64,000 bases of DNA from Flavobacteriales bacterium (GTDB lineage: Bacteria; Bacteroidota; Bacteroidia; Flavobacteriales_F; PHOS-HE28). A program made the translations under genes and the position numbers. How positions within the stretch are numbered: position 1 is the stretch's first letter; every line of letters starts with the position of its first letter. The DNA lies in the NCBI GenBank assembly GCA_016710015.1, contig JADJLR010000001.1, positions 434,001 through 498,000 on the forward strand, read 5' to 3'. Under the pieces are notes generated by a model. The model did no database searches. It was not told the DNA's origin and worked only from the letters and a program-made list of their open reading frames with translations. Positions 51,984 to 61,398 of this stretch are shown here, one piece after another.

Positions 51984-53062
51984 CCCACCGGGAAGAAATA
52001 GCGCGGGCGATATCCTGCACAACTACCTGGATGGAAGATGCATCGGAGGTCCTTCAGGATCACCTCCGGCTCCAACAAGGCTTTTCCGAAAAGGTCGTTG
52101 CGTTCGCTGTTGCCCACAAAGCCACCCGTTCGAACGGCATCCAACACCGCGATGCGCGGATCACCACCGGCCAGATCATCCACATCCACCGTACCAGGGT
52201 CGGCGAGGATCACCCCGAAATATGAACAGGACTCCGCAGCGACGATCACCTGTTCCAGCGACACGGCGATATTGCCGTCACTAACGGAATCCGAGAACCA
52301 ATAGCGCCCACCGGCATCGTTGATCAACGTGGCCATGTAACTCCCTCCATGCGGCATCCACCAGCGTTGTTCCCATTGGCTACCGAAGAGCACCAAGGGC
52401 TTCTCCGCAAGATGGCCGCTCATGTTCTGGGCGACTTCGTAGCGATGGGCGATCGCTTTGTAGACGCTATCCGCAGTGCGTTCCTTTCCGAGTAGCATAC
52501 CGAAGAAGCGGATCCATTCGGCACGGCCGAGGGGATGATCCTCCAGGTACTCGGTCACAGCAATGGTAGCTGGGAATTCCTTCTCTTTCCCGGCCTGACC
52601 GAACGGATGATCGAAGACCACCTGAGGATCCACTGCGATGAGTCGCTCACGGTCCAACCCATCAGCCCTGCCGACCTCTTGGATCCGCCCGTCCTCGATC
52701 CGCTCTCGTATACCGGGATCGCGCACCCGATCCGTATAGGCCAGACCGACCACACGATCAATGCAGTACAAGGCATCGATAAAAGGCAGATGAGTGGTAC
52801 TGGCCAGAACGACACGTTCCAATGGGGATGCCGGCGGCTGTTGCCCAACGCCCATCAACGGGTGGATCCCTAATGTGTCCTGTTGCCCATCCGGCCCGAA
52901 CACGACAAGCCTTCGTTCAGCGCCACGGACTTGAAGTTGGAAGTGTTTGGCATGATCATTCGGGATCACACCCCAAACAGCGGTTCCAGGGTCATTATGG
53001 TCGGAGGTGCTACAGGCGATCAGGGAACCGCATGCGATGAGAACCAACGCACGACAATTCAT
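51956..53062 (-). CDS. periplasmic binding protein, BtuF/FecB-like
   Basis: A 368-residue exported lipoprotein (LIACGSLIAC, Cys17). The body has the layout of type III binding proteins for cobalamin or ferric siderophores: VVLASTTHLPFIDALYCIDRV, GLDRERLIAVDPQVVFDHP and LGKERTADSVYKAIAHRY. The ligand cannot be fixed, but cobalamin is attractive because the ribonucleotide reductase here needs B12. No ABC permease or ATPase is adjacent. It overlaps the S41-like gene by 4 nt. Confidence 0.82.
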   Translation of the reverse strand: MNCRALVLIACGSLIACSTSDHNDPGTAVWGVIPNDHAKHFQLQVRGAERRLVVFGPDGQQDTLGIHPLMGVGQQPPASPLERVVLASTTHLPFIDALYCIDRVVGLAYTDRVRDPGIRERIEDGRIQEVGRADGLDRERLIAVDPQVVFDHPFGQAGKEKEFPATIAVTEYLEDHPLGRAEWIRFFGMLLGKERTADSVYKAIAHRYEVAQNMSGHLAEKPLVLFGSQWEQRWWMPHGGSYMATLINDAGGRYWFSDSVSDGNIAVSLEQVIVAAESCSYFGVILADPGTVDVDDLAGGDPRIAVLDAVRTGGFVGNSERNDLFGKALLEPEVILKDLRCIFHPGSCAGYRPRYFFPVGQMGTPSLR

Positions 53063-54510
53063 TCCAACTCACTGATCAGCTCCAAAAGGGAGGCACGAAT
53101 GGAATCATACCCTCGCGCCAATCCATCGGGTACTTGGTATGCCGGATGGTTGGGTTGTTCTCCACGATCCATGGGCCCTTCGCCCCGGCCCGCTGGCACA
53201 TATTTCAACAATGGGATATGGAACCGCATGCCCGAACCGGTGCCGGTCACGATCCATTCCGCTCCGCCTGTGGAACCGAAAGCATTCGTCCCGGTTTCCT
53301 CACCCACGATCCGGGCGCGTCGTTGTCGTCGTGCCACCATGACCACGTACGCGGCGGCATCTCGCGTTCTTCCGTCGCAAAGGATGTAGACCTTGCCTTG
53401 GAATGCACGGTCCATGGGCAGGTGTTCGGCCAGTCGGTCATCCGAAACCGGCACACGGTACACACCTTGTCCACCGACCAGGAAGCGTGCGTTTGCACTG
53501 GCGTAGAAATCACTAGGGACTTGGTAAGCGGGTCTGGTCTCGGGAGGTGAAACACTCCGAACGATCATGTCGTTCAGTAACCGGAAAGGGGTCTTCGCAA
53601 TGGACGCGAACACGAGTTCCGCCATGGCTAGTTCGCCTCCATCCGCACCGCGCAGATCGATCACCATGGTACGTGCCTTGTTCCTCTTGGCTTCGGCCAG
53701 CACACCTTGCAAGAACCGATCGGGACGTTGACCGGCCCGACCCAAGCTATCCACATCCAAGGTGCGCATGGTGATCCAAACGACGCTTCGCTCCGGATCC
53801 CATGTGGATCCCCATGGCAACAAAGAGGCACCGTTGGGCTTCCGGGTCTGTTGAATTTCCGCACCGGTCATGGCGAAGATGACTTGGTTCCCGTACTCCT
53901 TTTCAGGTGTTCGATAGGACACAAGAAAAGAGCCAGGCTGTTCGATGTATAGGTGGTATAACTGAGGGAACTCCCGTTCCACCACACGGAAAGCATAGGT
54001 CTGGTTGGCACCGTCGGTCACCACAGTGGCTGCCAAGGTGCTCACGATCTCGTCGATCGGCCTTCCGTTGATCTTTTCTAGTCGGGATCCAAGTGGAATG
54101 CTGCGGAATCCCTTCAATTCTTCCTCGATATACACTCCATCTGGTAGGATCCGGATCTGTAGCGGAAGCAACCAAGCCACGGATCGCAACCGTGCGGCGA
54201 ACTCCGGTGGCCATTCGGCATAGCAATGCGAATCGCCGACCGCCTTGAGCACAGTGGATACCTTTCGTTGGAATTCGACGATGTCCATGGGCACCGTGAT
54301 CGAATCGCGTACAGCATCGATCAACGCATCCAATTCGGATCTGGTGTGATAGCGATACGGGTCCGGGTGTGCTTCATGCAAGGCATTCCGCAACATCTCA
54401 ATGTCCGTGTGCAACCGTTCCGGGTAGAGGTGGCGATCGCCGACCACGGACTGCGCGGAGGCAGCAATGACGAGACAAGTAGCGAACAGTATTCCGATCC
54501 AACGCACCAT
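53059..54510 (-). CDS. S41-family peptidase homologue, probably inactive
   Basis: A 483-residue exported protein (signal MVRWIGILFATCLVIAASAQ) with an S41/tail-specific protease domain. The order is an N-terminal helical part, a PDZ-like region (GVYIEEELKGFRSIPLGSRL) and the catalytic fold with AKRNKARTMVIDLRGADGGEL. Where active members have RTFSAAE with the Ser nucleophile, this protein reads GRTRDAAAYV (about residue 383), so the Ser is replaced by Asp. It is followed in the same direction by the BtuF-like gene. An exact -7 element precedes it. Confidence 0.82.
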   Translation of the reverse strand: MVRWIGILFATCLVIAASAQSVVGDRHLYPERLHTDIEMLRNALHEAHPDPYRYHTRSELDALIDAVRDSITVPMDIVEFQRKVSTVLKAVGDSHCYAEWPPEFAARLRSVAWLLPLQIRILPDGVYIEEELKGFRSIPLGSRLEKINGRPIDEIVSTLAATVVTDGANQTYAFRVVEREFPQLYHLYIEQPGSFLVSYRTPEKEYGNQVIFAMTGAEIQQTRKPNGASLLPWGSTWDPERSVVWITMRTLDVDSLGRAGQRPDRFLQGVLAEAKRNKARTMVIDLRGADGGELAMAELVFASIAKTPFRLLNDMIVRSVSPPETRPAYQVPSDFYASANARFLVGGQGVYRVPVSDDRLAEHLPMDRAFQGKVYILCDGRTRDAAAYVVMVARRQRRARIVGEETGTNAFGSTGGAEWIVTGTGSGMRFHIPLLKYVPAGRGEGPMDRGEQPNHPAYQVPDGLARGYDSIRASLLELISELE

Positions 54511-54529
54511 GATCCACTCGAAAAGCGTG

Positions 54530-54537
54530 CAAAGGTA
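54530..54537 (-). promoter_or_regulatory. -7 element of the S41-like gene
   Basis: TACCTTTG on the minus strand, an exact TAnnTTTG match ending 19 nt upstream of the ATG at 54510. Confidence 0.5.
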
Positions 54538-54598
54538 GCTGACCTGCGACTGCTATTCCAGCCTTATGGGCAAGGACAGTGCCACGCCCGTACAAGCG

Positions 54599-54625
54599 AA
54601 CGCCCCGGCGCATGGCCAGGGCGTT
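54599..54625. terminator. terminator-like hairpin after pckA
   Basis: AACGCCC (54599-54605) and GGGCGTT (54619-54625) form a 7-bp stem about 20 nt after the pckA stop. A clear T-run is missing, so function as a terminator is uncertain. Confidence 0.4.
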
Positions 54626-54644
54626 ACACGCATTGGTCGCACGA

Positions 54645-56258
54645 TCAGGCTTTCACGGCCGCCCGTGGAGCGGCTTGCATGATCTCCGCACTGGCTCCTT
54701 CCTTGTACTTATCGAAGTTCTTGATGAACTGGTTGGCCAGACCTTCCGCAGTACGATCGTACGCATCCTTGTCCTTCCATGATCCACGTGCGTCCAAGAT
54801 CTCAGCGGGTACGTCCGGGCACGTGGTCGGGAAATTCATTCCGAATACACGGTGTTCCTTGTATTCAACGGTATCCAGTTCTCCGCGCAAAGCCGCACTG
54901 ATCATGGCACGTGTGTACTTCAACTTCATGCGTTCACCGGTTCCGTATGCACCTCCGCTCCAACCGGTGTTCACCAGCCAAACGCGCACGTCATGTTGTT
55001 TGAGCATGGATCCGAGCATATCGGCGTACTTGGTCGGGTGCAAGGGCAGGAAGGCCTTACCGAAGCACGCCGAGAAGGTGCTCTGCGGCTCCGTTACCCC
55101 GGTCTCGGTACCAGCCACCTTGGCCGTGTATCCACTGATGAAGTGGTACATCGCCTGACCTGGAGTGAGTTTGCTGATCGGCGGCAATACGCCGTACGCA
55201 TCACAGGTGAGGAAGAAGATGTTCTTCGGGTGGTCACCGACGCTCGGGTTGGCCACATTTTCGATGAACTCGATGGGGTAGCTGACGCGTGTGTTCTCGG
55301 TCTTCGTCCCATCACTGAAATCCACGGAAGTGGACCCCTCTTCAAAAACGATGTTCTCCAGGATCGCACCGAATTTGATGGCCCCCCAGATCTGTGGTTC
55401 CTTCTCTTTTGAAAGGTCGATACACTTGGCATAGCACCCTCCTTCGAAGTTGAACACACCGGTCTCGCTCCAGCCATGTTCATCATCACCAATGAGTCGG
55501 CGGTTCGGATCGGCGCTCAATGTGGTCTTACCCGTACCACTGAGACCGAAGAAGATGGCCGTATCGCCCTCCTTGCCGATGTTGGCACTACAGTGCATGC
55601 TCAGCACTTTGCGTTCCTGCGGAAGTACGTAGTTGAGCACGGTGAAGATGCCCTTCTTGATCTCTCCCGTGTAACCTGTCCCACCAATGAGGATGGTACG
55701 TTCCGTGAAGTTGATCACCGCAAAATTGTGCTGTCGGGTACCGTCCTTGGCACTGTCGGCGTGGAAGCCCGGTGCACAGATGATGTGCCATTCGGGTTCG
55801 AAGGTTCCAAGTTCCGCCTTTGTAGGTCGCAAGAACATGTTACCAGCGAACATTGCACTCGCCGGAAATTCGGCGACCACGCGGATATTCATGCGGTACG
55901 TGGGATCTGCACACGCATAGGTATCCTTCACGAACACCTCACGCCCCATCAGATAAGCGGACATGCGATCGCGCAAACGACCGAAGTACTCCGGGCTGAT
56001 CGGGAAATTCACATCCCCCCACCATACGGTATTCTCGGTGTTCTTGTCCTTCACACAGAACTTGTCCTTTGGGCTACGTCCGGTGAACTCACCGGTATCG
56101 ATCGCGAACGCCCCGCTGTCCGCGAACACGCCTTGACCGTTCATCACGGCATGCTCCACCAGCTCGGCTGGTTCGAGGTTCCAATAGATGTCACCTAAGT
56201 TTCCAAGACCGATCTTGCTCAGATCGGCATTCTTCGGTTTATGGCCGAACTCGTTCAT
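54645..56258 (-). CDS. pckA: ATP-dependent phosphoenolpyruvate carboxykinase
   Basis: A 537-residue gluconeogenic enzyme that turns oxaloacetate and ATP into phosphoenolpyruvate. Family motifs: FTGRSPKDKF (58-67), the kinase-1a loop GLSGTGKTTLSAD (238-250), the metal-binding HGWSETGVFNFEGGCYAK (split) and the C-terminal NTGWSGGAYGTGERM. The ATG at 56258 was chosen because a -7 element (TACTTTTG, 56293-56286) lies just upstream and excludes the ATG at 56288. It stands alone. Confidence 0.97.
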   Translation of the reverse strand: MNEFGHKPKNADLSKIGLGNLGDIYWNLEPAELVEHAVMNGQGVFADSGAFAIDTGEFTGRSPKDKFCVKDKNTENTVWWGDVNFPISPEYFGRLRDRMSAYLMGREVFVKDTYACADPTYRMNIRVVAEFPASAMFAGNMFLRPTKAELGTFEPEWHIICAPGFHADSAKDGTRQHNFAVINFTERTILIGGTGYTGEIKKGIFTVLNYVLPQERKVLSMHCSANIGKEGDTAIFFGLSGTGKTTLSADPNRRLIGDDEHGWSETGVFNFEGGCYAKCIDLSKEKEPQIWGAIKFGAILENIVFEEGSTSVDFSDGTKTENTRVSYPIEFIENVANPSVGDHPKNIFFLTCDAYGVLPPISKLTPGQAMYHFISGYTAKVAGTETGVTEPQSTFSACFGKAFLPLHPTKYADMLGSMLKQHDVRVWLVNTGWSGGAYGTGERMKLKYTRAMISAALRGELDTVEYKEHRVFGMNFPTTCPDVPAEILDARGSWKDKDAYDRTAEGLANQFIKNFDKYKEGASAEIMQAAPRAAVKA

Positions 56259-56285
56259 GATCCTGATCAATTGTGAATAGGACGG

Positions 56286-56293
56286 CAAAAGTA
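56286..56293 (-). promoter_or_regulatory. -7 element of pckA
   Basis: TACTTTTG on the minus strand, an exact TAnnTTTG match; transcription would start near 56279, 21 nt before the ATG at 56258. Confidence 0.55.
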
Positions 56294-56314
56294 CGGCTTA
56301 CCCACGAGCGTTAC

Positions 56315-56710
56315 CTAACCACCGTCAGGTGAACGTAACGCGCTTATGAACAGGATACCCCAACCAGCGAGAAAGCAAGATCCCCCGAACGGGGTCAGCG
56401 GTCCAAGGAATGGAGAAAGCGTCTGGATCCCCAATAGTTCCCTGAGGCTCAACAGATAGATACTTCCACAAAAGAGGAGGATCCCGAGCACGAAGGCCCA
56501 GTACACCCACCGTGCCGCTGGGATCTGCGGAGCCAAGGCGGCCAACAGTACGAGGCCTAGCCCATGGTAGAACTGGTAGTGTACAGCAGTATGCCATTGG
56601 GCCAAGGCATCCGTCGATAGTAGTGGTTTTAGTGCGTGGGCACCAAAGGCGCCGAGACCAACAGCGAGGAACAGGACCAGGGACCCGGCAACGAGGGATC
56701 GTTTTTCCAT
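56315..56710 (-). CDS. DUF423 membrane protein
   Basis: A 131-residue membrane protein with four helices. The N-terminal LAVGLGAFGAHALKPLL and the AVHYQFYHGLGLVLL segment are the hallmarks of the DUF423 family, whose function is unknown. The C-terminal LTPFGGSCFLAGWGILF is also typical. The ATG at 56710 gives the normal family start; the frame is open to 56785. It lies between pckA and the lipoprotein cluster. Confidence 0.9.
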   Translation of the reverse strand: MEKRSLVAGSLVLFLAVGLGAFGAHALKPLLSTDALAQWHTAVHYQFYHGLGLVLLAALAPQIPAARWVYWAFVLGILLFCGSIYLLSLRELLGIQTLSPFLGPLTPFGGSCFLAGWGILFISALRSPDGG

Positions 56711-56747
56711 GAGCACTGCAAAGATGGTTGTGGGGTATTGGAAATAC

Positions 56748-56775
56748 GAAGCCCCGGTCCTGAGGCCGGGGCTTC
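56748..56775. terminator. terminator hairpin between the LPP20 and DUF423 genes
   Basis: GAAGCCCCGG (56748-56757) and CCGGGGCTTC (56766-56775) form a perfect 10-bp stem with an 8-base loop, 22 nt after the stop of the minus-strand LPP20 gene. The T-run after it is short, so termination is likely but not certain. Confidence 0.55.
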
Positions 56776-56796
56776 GTTGGTGCATCTCAGAACGGA

Positions 56797-57396
56797 TCAG
56801 TTACCGCCCAGCTTATTCATCTCAGCCTCGAAGGTCTCCTTGAACTTCTCGTAGTCGTAGTCGATCCGCAGGCGCTCGTCGTTGCTCAGGCGCTCGTTGT
56901 AGGCTGCAAGCAGATCCTGAGCGCTGAGTTCGATCGCGATGTAGGTCTTGAAGTTACCGGTCGCATTCACGGTGACCTGCTTCTCGCAGATGGTGCGCAC
57001 TCCGGTCAATTTCTGATCGACCACCTCGCGGGTCAAGCCCTCGAAACGCTCGGCAACCTCTTCGCGGTTGTTCATTTCACGGCTGTTCACATAATTGTCG
57101 ATCACCCCTTTGATCTGGGTGTTGATGTCGCTGGCCATTTGAGCACGGGCATTGGCGAGGGCCTTCTTCTTGGCCGTGGCCTGGTCCATGCTTTCGCCCA
57201 AGGCATTGGCGCGGAACACTTTGTTATCGGTGAAGAACTCCGGGCCTGAGCAAAGGACCTTGATCTCGGTTTCACCCGAGGGAGGTGCTGCAACAGCAGC
57301 GGCTTTCTTCTTGCTCTTGCAGGCGGTCATGGCACCGGACAGCATCAGCGCCGTCAGCAGTACCGTAAGGGAACGGTTCGTGGTCATGGTTTTCAT
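56797..57396 (-). CDS. LPP20-like lipoprotein
   Basis: A 199-residue lipoprotein (signal with LSGAMTAC, Cys26; basic KSKKK after it). The mature part has the LPP20/SH-type alpha/beta domain with a run of Ala/Lys-rich helices (QATAKKKALANARAQMASDI) and VTVNATGNFKTYIAIEL. Proteins of this kind sit in the outer membrane. It is the last gene of a minus-strand series of four exported proteins (61249-56797), 75 nt after the previous one. Confidence 0.75.
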   Translation of the reverse strand: MKTMTTNRSLTVLLTALMLSGAMTACKSKKKAAAVAAPPSGETEIKVLCSGPEFFTDNKVFRANALGESMDQATAKKKALANARAQMASDINTQIKGVIDNYVNSREMNNREEVAERFEGLTREVVDQKLTGVRTICEKQVTVNATGNFKTYIAIELSAQDLLAAYNERLSNDERLRIDYDYEKFKETFEAEMNKLGGN

Positions 57397-57471
57397 GGTT
57401 GTTGGACGTTGATGGTCTTGTTATGGTCAGGTTCCAATTCTATGCCAAACTTCGCAAATGCGCGGCAATCC

Positions 57472-58851
57472 TCAATGGAATGCGTTGATGATCCCGGGTA
57501 CCAGCTCTTTTCTGACCTCGGGAATGGCCTTCTTGAAGCTTTCCAGGCCTGCTTTTTCGAAGTCGAGTTGCACGCCTTTGACACCTTGCTTGCCTCCCTC
57601 AAAGACCACTTCCCGGGACTTGCGATCGCGGAAGCTGTAAGTGACATCGAGGAATGCCGTGAAGAATCCGTTGGATTCCCCTCCTTTCCTGGAGCTGGCA
57701 TTCAGGGTGAGCAGGAGATCCGCATCACCTTCCCGATCGACGAATCTGAATCCGTTCCGAGTAAGTTCTTCGCGCACAGCAACGGCCACTCCGGCATCCT
57801 GCACGGGTGCTCCCAAGTTGGACTCTTGTGACCGCATCAGCACCTTGGGCATGGTGATATCGATGATGGCGCGTTGTTCAGGCACGGTCAAGGTGCCGAC
57901 CAACGCACCAACCAGCGCACGATCCAACTCCCTACCGATCAGGGCATCGAGGTCCAGTTTCACAAGCACCTCACGCGGTTGTGCGGTAGCGTCCACGCGC
58001 TGGATCGTGACACGGGCCCTTCCTTCAGCATCGGTATTCTTCATTTCAGTGACCTTCCCTCCAGTTCCGGGGTAGGTAATGAACAAGGGCATTTGCACCA
58101 GATCCAGCTCGCGGTCATCCATTCCTTGCACGGCGGACAGGAGCAATTCCCGCTTATATCCACCATCGTAGCTCAGGTCACAGCGTGTCGGAAGGATCGT
58201 GAGCCTTACCCCACTCGTGAGTTTCTGCAGATCCGCGTACAGTTCATTCACCAAGGACACCTGCGTACCGTCCAATTCGACCTGATCATTCTCTCCCCAA
58301 TAGTCCTTCATGGCGAGCAATGCACGCAGGTCTTGATCGAAGGCGGAACGCAGATCACCCGTGGCGATGGCCTCTTTGGAGCGTTGGCGATGGTCCACCG
58401 CTGTAGCGATGACGGTGGCCTTCTTAGCGGCCTTGATGCGTGCATGTTCCGCTTTGGACAACCGGTAGTAGGTCCAGTATTCGGTCGGACTTTCCCAAGA
58501 ATCCACGAGTTCGAAGCCTTCCAATTGCTCGTTGCTCCGTGTCTTGATAGTACTGGTGAATGATTCGTCGAACTGTGTCTTTCGATCCAAGGTGTACAGC
58601 AGGCTATTGCCTTCCACCGTTACGCTGATCTCGCTGGCCAAGTCGTTCAACGCATTCTTCTTGGCCGTTTCCAACACATCGGGGCGGTTCTTCATTCCCA
58701 TTCCGATGCCGACGTAATAGCCCGAAGTGATCGGCCTTGATCCGACCCAGCTCGGCCGTTGTACAACATCAACAGCGACCGGTGTTTCCACCGTTCGTTG
58801 CCCACCCTTGCAAGCCAGAAGCGCCGCGAAAAGCCAAATGGTCCACTTCAT
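57472..58851 (-). CDS. LPP20-domain lipoprotein, larger paralogue
   Basis: A 459-residue lipoprotein (ALLAC, Cys14). The N-terminal part (RPSWVGSRPITSGYYVGIG, then ETAKKNALNDLASEISVTVEG) resembles the LPP20 domain. Middle and C-terminal beta-rich domains follow, with LLLTLNASSRKGG and FLDVTYSFRDRKSREVVFEG near the end. The ATG overlaps the stop of the CsgG-like gene by 4 nt. Along with the CsgG-type protein it may form an outer-membrane assembly. Confidence 0.75.
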   Translation of the reverse strand: MKWTIWLFAALLACKGGQRTVETPVAVDVVQRPSWVGSRPITSGYYVGIGMGMKNRPDVLETAKKNALNDLASEISVTVEGNSLLYTLDRKTQFDESFTSTIKTRSNEQLEGFELVDSWESPTEYWTYYRLSKAEHARIKAAKKATVIATAVDHRQRSKEAIATGDLRSAFDQDLRALLAMKDYWGENDQVELDGTQVSLVNELYADLQKLTSGVRLTILPTRCDLSYDGGYKRELLLSAVQGMDDRELDLVQMPLFITYPGTGGKVTEMKNTDAEGRARVTIQRVDATAQPREVLVKLDLDALIGRELDRALVGALVGTLTVPEQRAIIDITMPKVLMRSQESNLGAPVQDAGVAVAVREELTRNGFRFVDREGDADLLLTLNASSRKGGESNGFFTAFLDVTYSFRDRKSREVVFEGGKQGVKGVQLDFEKAGLESFKKAIPEVRKELVPGIINAFH

Positions 58852-60227
58852 GGTATCCGTTGGTCGAGCGTGCTTTCGATATCCGATGCCATCGATGATG
58901 TACTGGCGCGTAGGACATCGCTCATCAAGGTGGTCACTGGTTTCACTTCTTTTGGAGCGTTCAGCAAACCCCTCAATTGTTTGAGTCCGTTGTTGCTGAG
59001 GTCCGCCTTTCCGTTCGTATTGGGGAGCAAAGCCTCCTTGTTGCCATCGTAGGAGGCATAGTACATGTGGTCTGAAGACTCTTTCTCCGATACTTTGCTC
59101 ACCAACACTTCCCCGGTCTCCAACGAGACCAACCGGTAGTTGAAGGAGAGGATCACCTTGTTCTCTTGGTAGTACTCGGTGTACCGCACCGGCTTGTACC
59201 GTGTGAGGTAGTATTTCTCTCCGGTCTCCTTGTTCACCTGTTGAATGCGGTAGGATTCGAAACCATCCTTGGTGCTACGGCGCAACTGGCCCGGAACCTC
59301 GCGGTAATCCACTACGGTCCCCATCAGAACGGCCTGTGCCCCGATCAGATTCCCAACACGCACGGCGGTCTGCTCATCCACCACCCCACTCAAGCCCAAG
59401 CGTTGCTCTTCCAAGATCCGTTCGATGTTCTCCCGGTCCACCACCTTCAAAAAGGGGTCTTTAGAGCCGGTCAAAGCGGTCATGGCGTGGGCTTGCACGT
59501 TTGCGGCCATCGTACTGTTCTTCCCTGTGGCGGTAAAAGGCAGGACAGCTACCGTGAACTGCCCTTTCGAAAGGGCTTCTTGACGCAGTGTGGACGCGTC
59601 CTTGTAAGCGCTGTTCTTCTCCACCACCTTGCTGAATTGGCCATAGGCCTTCCGGTAATTCCCAGCCTCTAGGTCCACTTTGCCCATTCGATACAAGGGC
59701 TCCACATAGGCCACACTCTGCAAGCTTGACGCGTCCTTATAGCCCGGTTCGAGTTTGGCGATACGCGCAAAGACCTTCTCTGCGGCAGCGAATTGTTCCT
59801 TATCGAAGAGACCTTGTCCCTCGTTGTAGAGATCGATGAGATGCTCCGCTTTCACCTTCTCGAAATCGGCTTTGTAGCTATCCGGGATCTCCAGTTTGAC
59901 CCCGACACGATCCACGCGATCCTTGAAGGCCTCAGCATCCAGGTATGCTTGCACAGCGTCCCCCTTGGAACCACCCACGGCCAAGAGTTTGAAGAAAGCG
60001 CTCAACCTATCGTTCAATACCTGCTGCCCGGTTCGCTTCAAGCCGATCTTGGCATCCACGTTCTTGGCGTTCCGCTGCGCGGATTGGTAGAACATGTCAG
60101 CGGCTTCGGCGTACAGCCCTGCCGCGTCCAACTTCTCACCCTTCTTCGAGAACGACTTGGACCCGCTGCAGCCTGCAACGACCGCAGCGCAGAGACAAAA
60201 GACGACTATGTGCGAAGTAGGACGCAT
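58848..60227 (-). CDS. CsgG-type lipoprotein with TPR-like N-terminus
   Basis: A 459-residue lipoprotein (AAVVAGC, Cys20). The first half has TPR-like repeats (GLYAEAADMFYQSAQRNAKN, EQFAAAEKVFARIAKLEPGY, GNYRKAYGQFSKVVEKNSAY). The second half (KGQFTVAVLPFTATGKN, FLKVVDRENIERILEEQRLG and GAQAVLMGTVVDYRE) is a CsgG-type domain, which in curli systems forms an outer-membrane pore. It overlaps the larger LPP20 gene by 4 nt. Confidence 0.82.
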   Translation of the reverse strand: MRPTSHIVVFCLCAAVVAGCSGSKSFSKKGEKLDAAGLYAEAADMFYQSAQRNAKNVDAKIGLKRTGQQVLNDRLSAFFKLLAVGGSKGDAVQAYLDAEAFKDRVDRVGVKLEIPDSYKADFEKVKAEHLIDLYNEGQGLFDKEQFAAAEKVFARIAKLEPGYKDASSLQSVAYVEPLYRMGKVDLEAGNYRKAYGQFSKVVEKNSAYKDASTLRQEALSKGQFTVAVLPFTATGKNSTMAANVQAHAMTALTGSKDPFLKVVDRENIERILEEQRLGLSGVVDEQTAVRVGNLIGAQAVLMGTVVDYREVPGQLRRSTKDGFESYRIQQVNKETGEKYYLTRYKPVRYTEYYQENKVILSFNYRLVSLETGEVLVSKVSEKESSDHMYYASYDGNKEALLPNTNGKADLSNNGLKQLRGLLNAPKEVKPVTTLMSDVLRASTSSMASDIESTLDQRIP

Positions 60228-60262
60228 TGGAAACGTTCATTTGGGTGATCGATCAGGCCTGT

Positions 60263-61249
60263 TCAGCGGGCTTGGATATATTCGTTCAATTCATCCACGG
60301 AACTCTCGAAAGTGAAGGCATCGTTCACCTTGTAGTAGTTGTCGATATCGTAGGTGCGCTCATACGCATACTTGGCAAAGTCCAATTTGGAATCCTCGAA
60401 ACTGAACAAGCCCATCACACCTTTCACTTGGGCTACGGTGAAGCAACGGCCACTTCCGATCTGCTTGGCCATGGTCATCTTGGTATCCTCGAATTTCTTA
60501 GCTTCCAAACTGGTCTTCACGTCGCTGAATTCCCCGTCGGTCATGGGCCATGCGCAGCCCGTGCGACCAGAGTAACCGGGCATGTGGTAGACCTCCGGTT
60601 CCTTCAGCACGGGCTTGGTATCGATGATCGGCGCCGAAGTGCCCGTGGTCCGGGTCGTGGTGGTGGTGGTGGTGTGCGTGGTGGTCGAGGAGGAATTCAT
60701 CGTCCCCATCCCATCGTCCACCTTCACATTCATGTTGAATCCCACCCCATTGACCCCCATATTGATATTCACGTTGTCACCATCCAGGCCGTCTTCTTCC
60801 TCGATCACGGTGGTCGTGGTGATCACATGCGTTACGGGAACCTCCTCCGTGACCACCACAGCTGCATCGTCGGCGAAGGTGGTCGGTATGGGTTTCGCAG
60901 GTTCGGCTTTTGAGGCGGTACCCAATTCCGCTACCCCGGTCAGGCGCAGCACACGTACCCCTTTCTTGTTGGTAGTCAACATCAAGGTGTGTTCCTTTCC
61001 CAGATCGAAATAACCATTCTGGCGAACGGGTGTGATCGCGGCATCCTCGAACTTCACCATCATGACCGGTGTTTCGGTGCGGATCCCGGTTGCAACTACA
61101 CGACTGGCGGGCTCGGCATTCTTCACATCGCCATCCACGATGAATGTGAACTTGACCCCATCATCCGAGAACAGGACGATATCCGATGTCTGGGCGAACG
61201 AAAAGGTCGCGAGGATCAGCGAAAGACCGAGGGAGAAGGAACGGGTCAT
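60263..61249 (-). CDS. DUF4476 exported protein
   Basis: A 328-residue exported protein (signal MTRSFSLGLSLILATFSFAQ). The N-terminal beta-domain is followed by a low-complexity Thr-rich linker (a run of Thr and His at about residues 190-210) and a C-terminal helical DUF4476 domain of about 90 residues (FSDVKTSLEAKKFEDTKMTM, VKGVMGLFSFEDSKLDFAKY). The family is common in Bacteroidota and has no known function. The ATG at 61249 fits a -7-like element TAACTTCG (61277-61270). Confidence 0.85.
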   Translation of the reverse strand: MTRSFSLGLSLILATFSFAQTSDIVLFSDDGVKFTFIVDGDVKNAEPASRVVATGIRTETPVMMVKFEDAAITPVRQNGYFDLGKEHTLMLTTNKKGVRVLRLTGVAELGTASKAEPAKPIPTTFADDAAVVVTEEVPVTHVITTTTVIEEEDGLDGDNVNINMGVNGVGFNMNVKVDDGMGTMNSSSTTTHTTTTTTTRTTGTSAPIIDTKPVLKEPEVYHMPGYSGRTGCAWPMTDGEFSDVKTSLEAKKFEDTKMTMAKQIGSGRCFTVAQVKGVMGLFSFEDSKLDFAKYAYERTYDIDNYYKVNDAFTFESSVDELNEYIQAR

Positions 61250-61398
61250 GCGGCAGTAATTAAGGGTTGCGAAGTTAGAAGATGCCATACGGTAGGCAAG
61301 GGCTGTGCCAAACGACACCAGTGACATGCCCTCTTTCTGAATTGATCTTTCAACGGCCGGATCCAGGTTCGCATCTTTGGCACCAGAAATTCGCCCAC

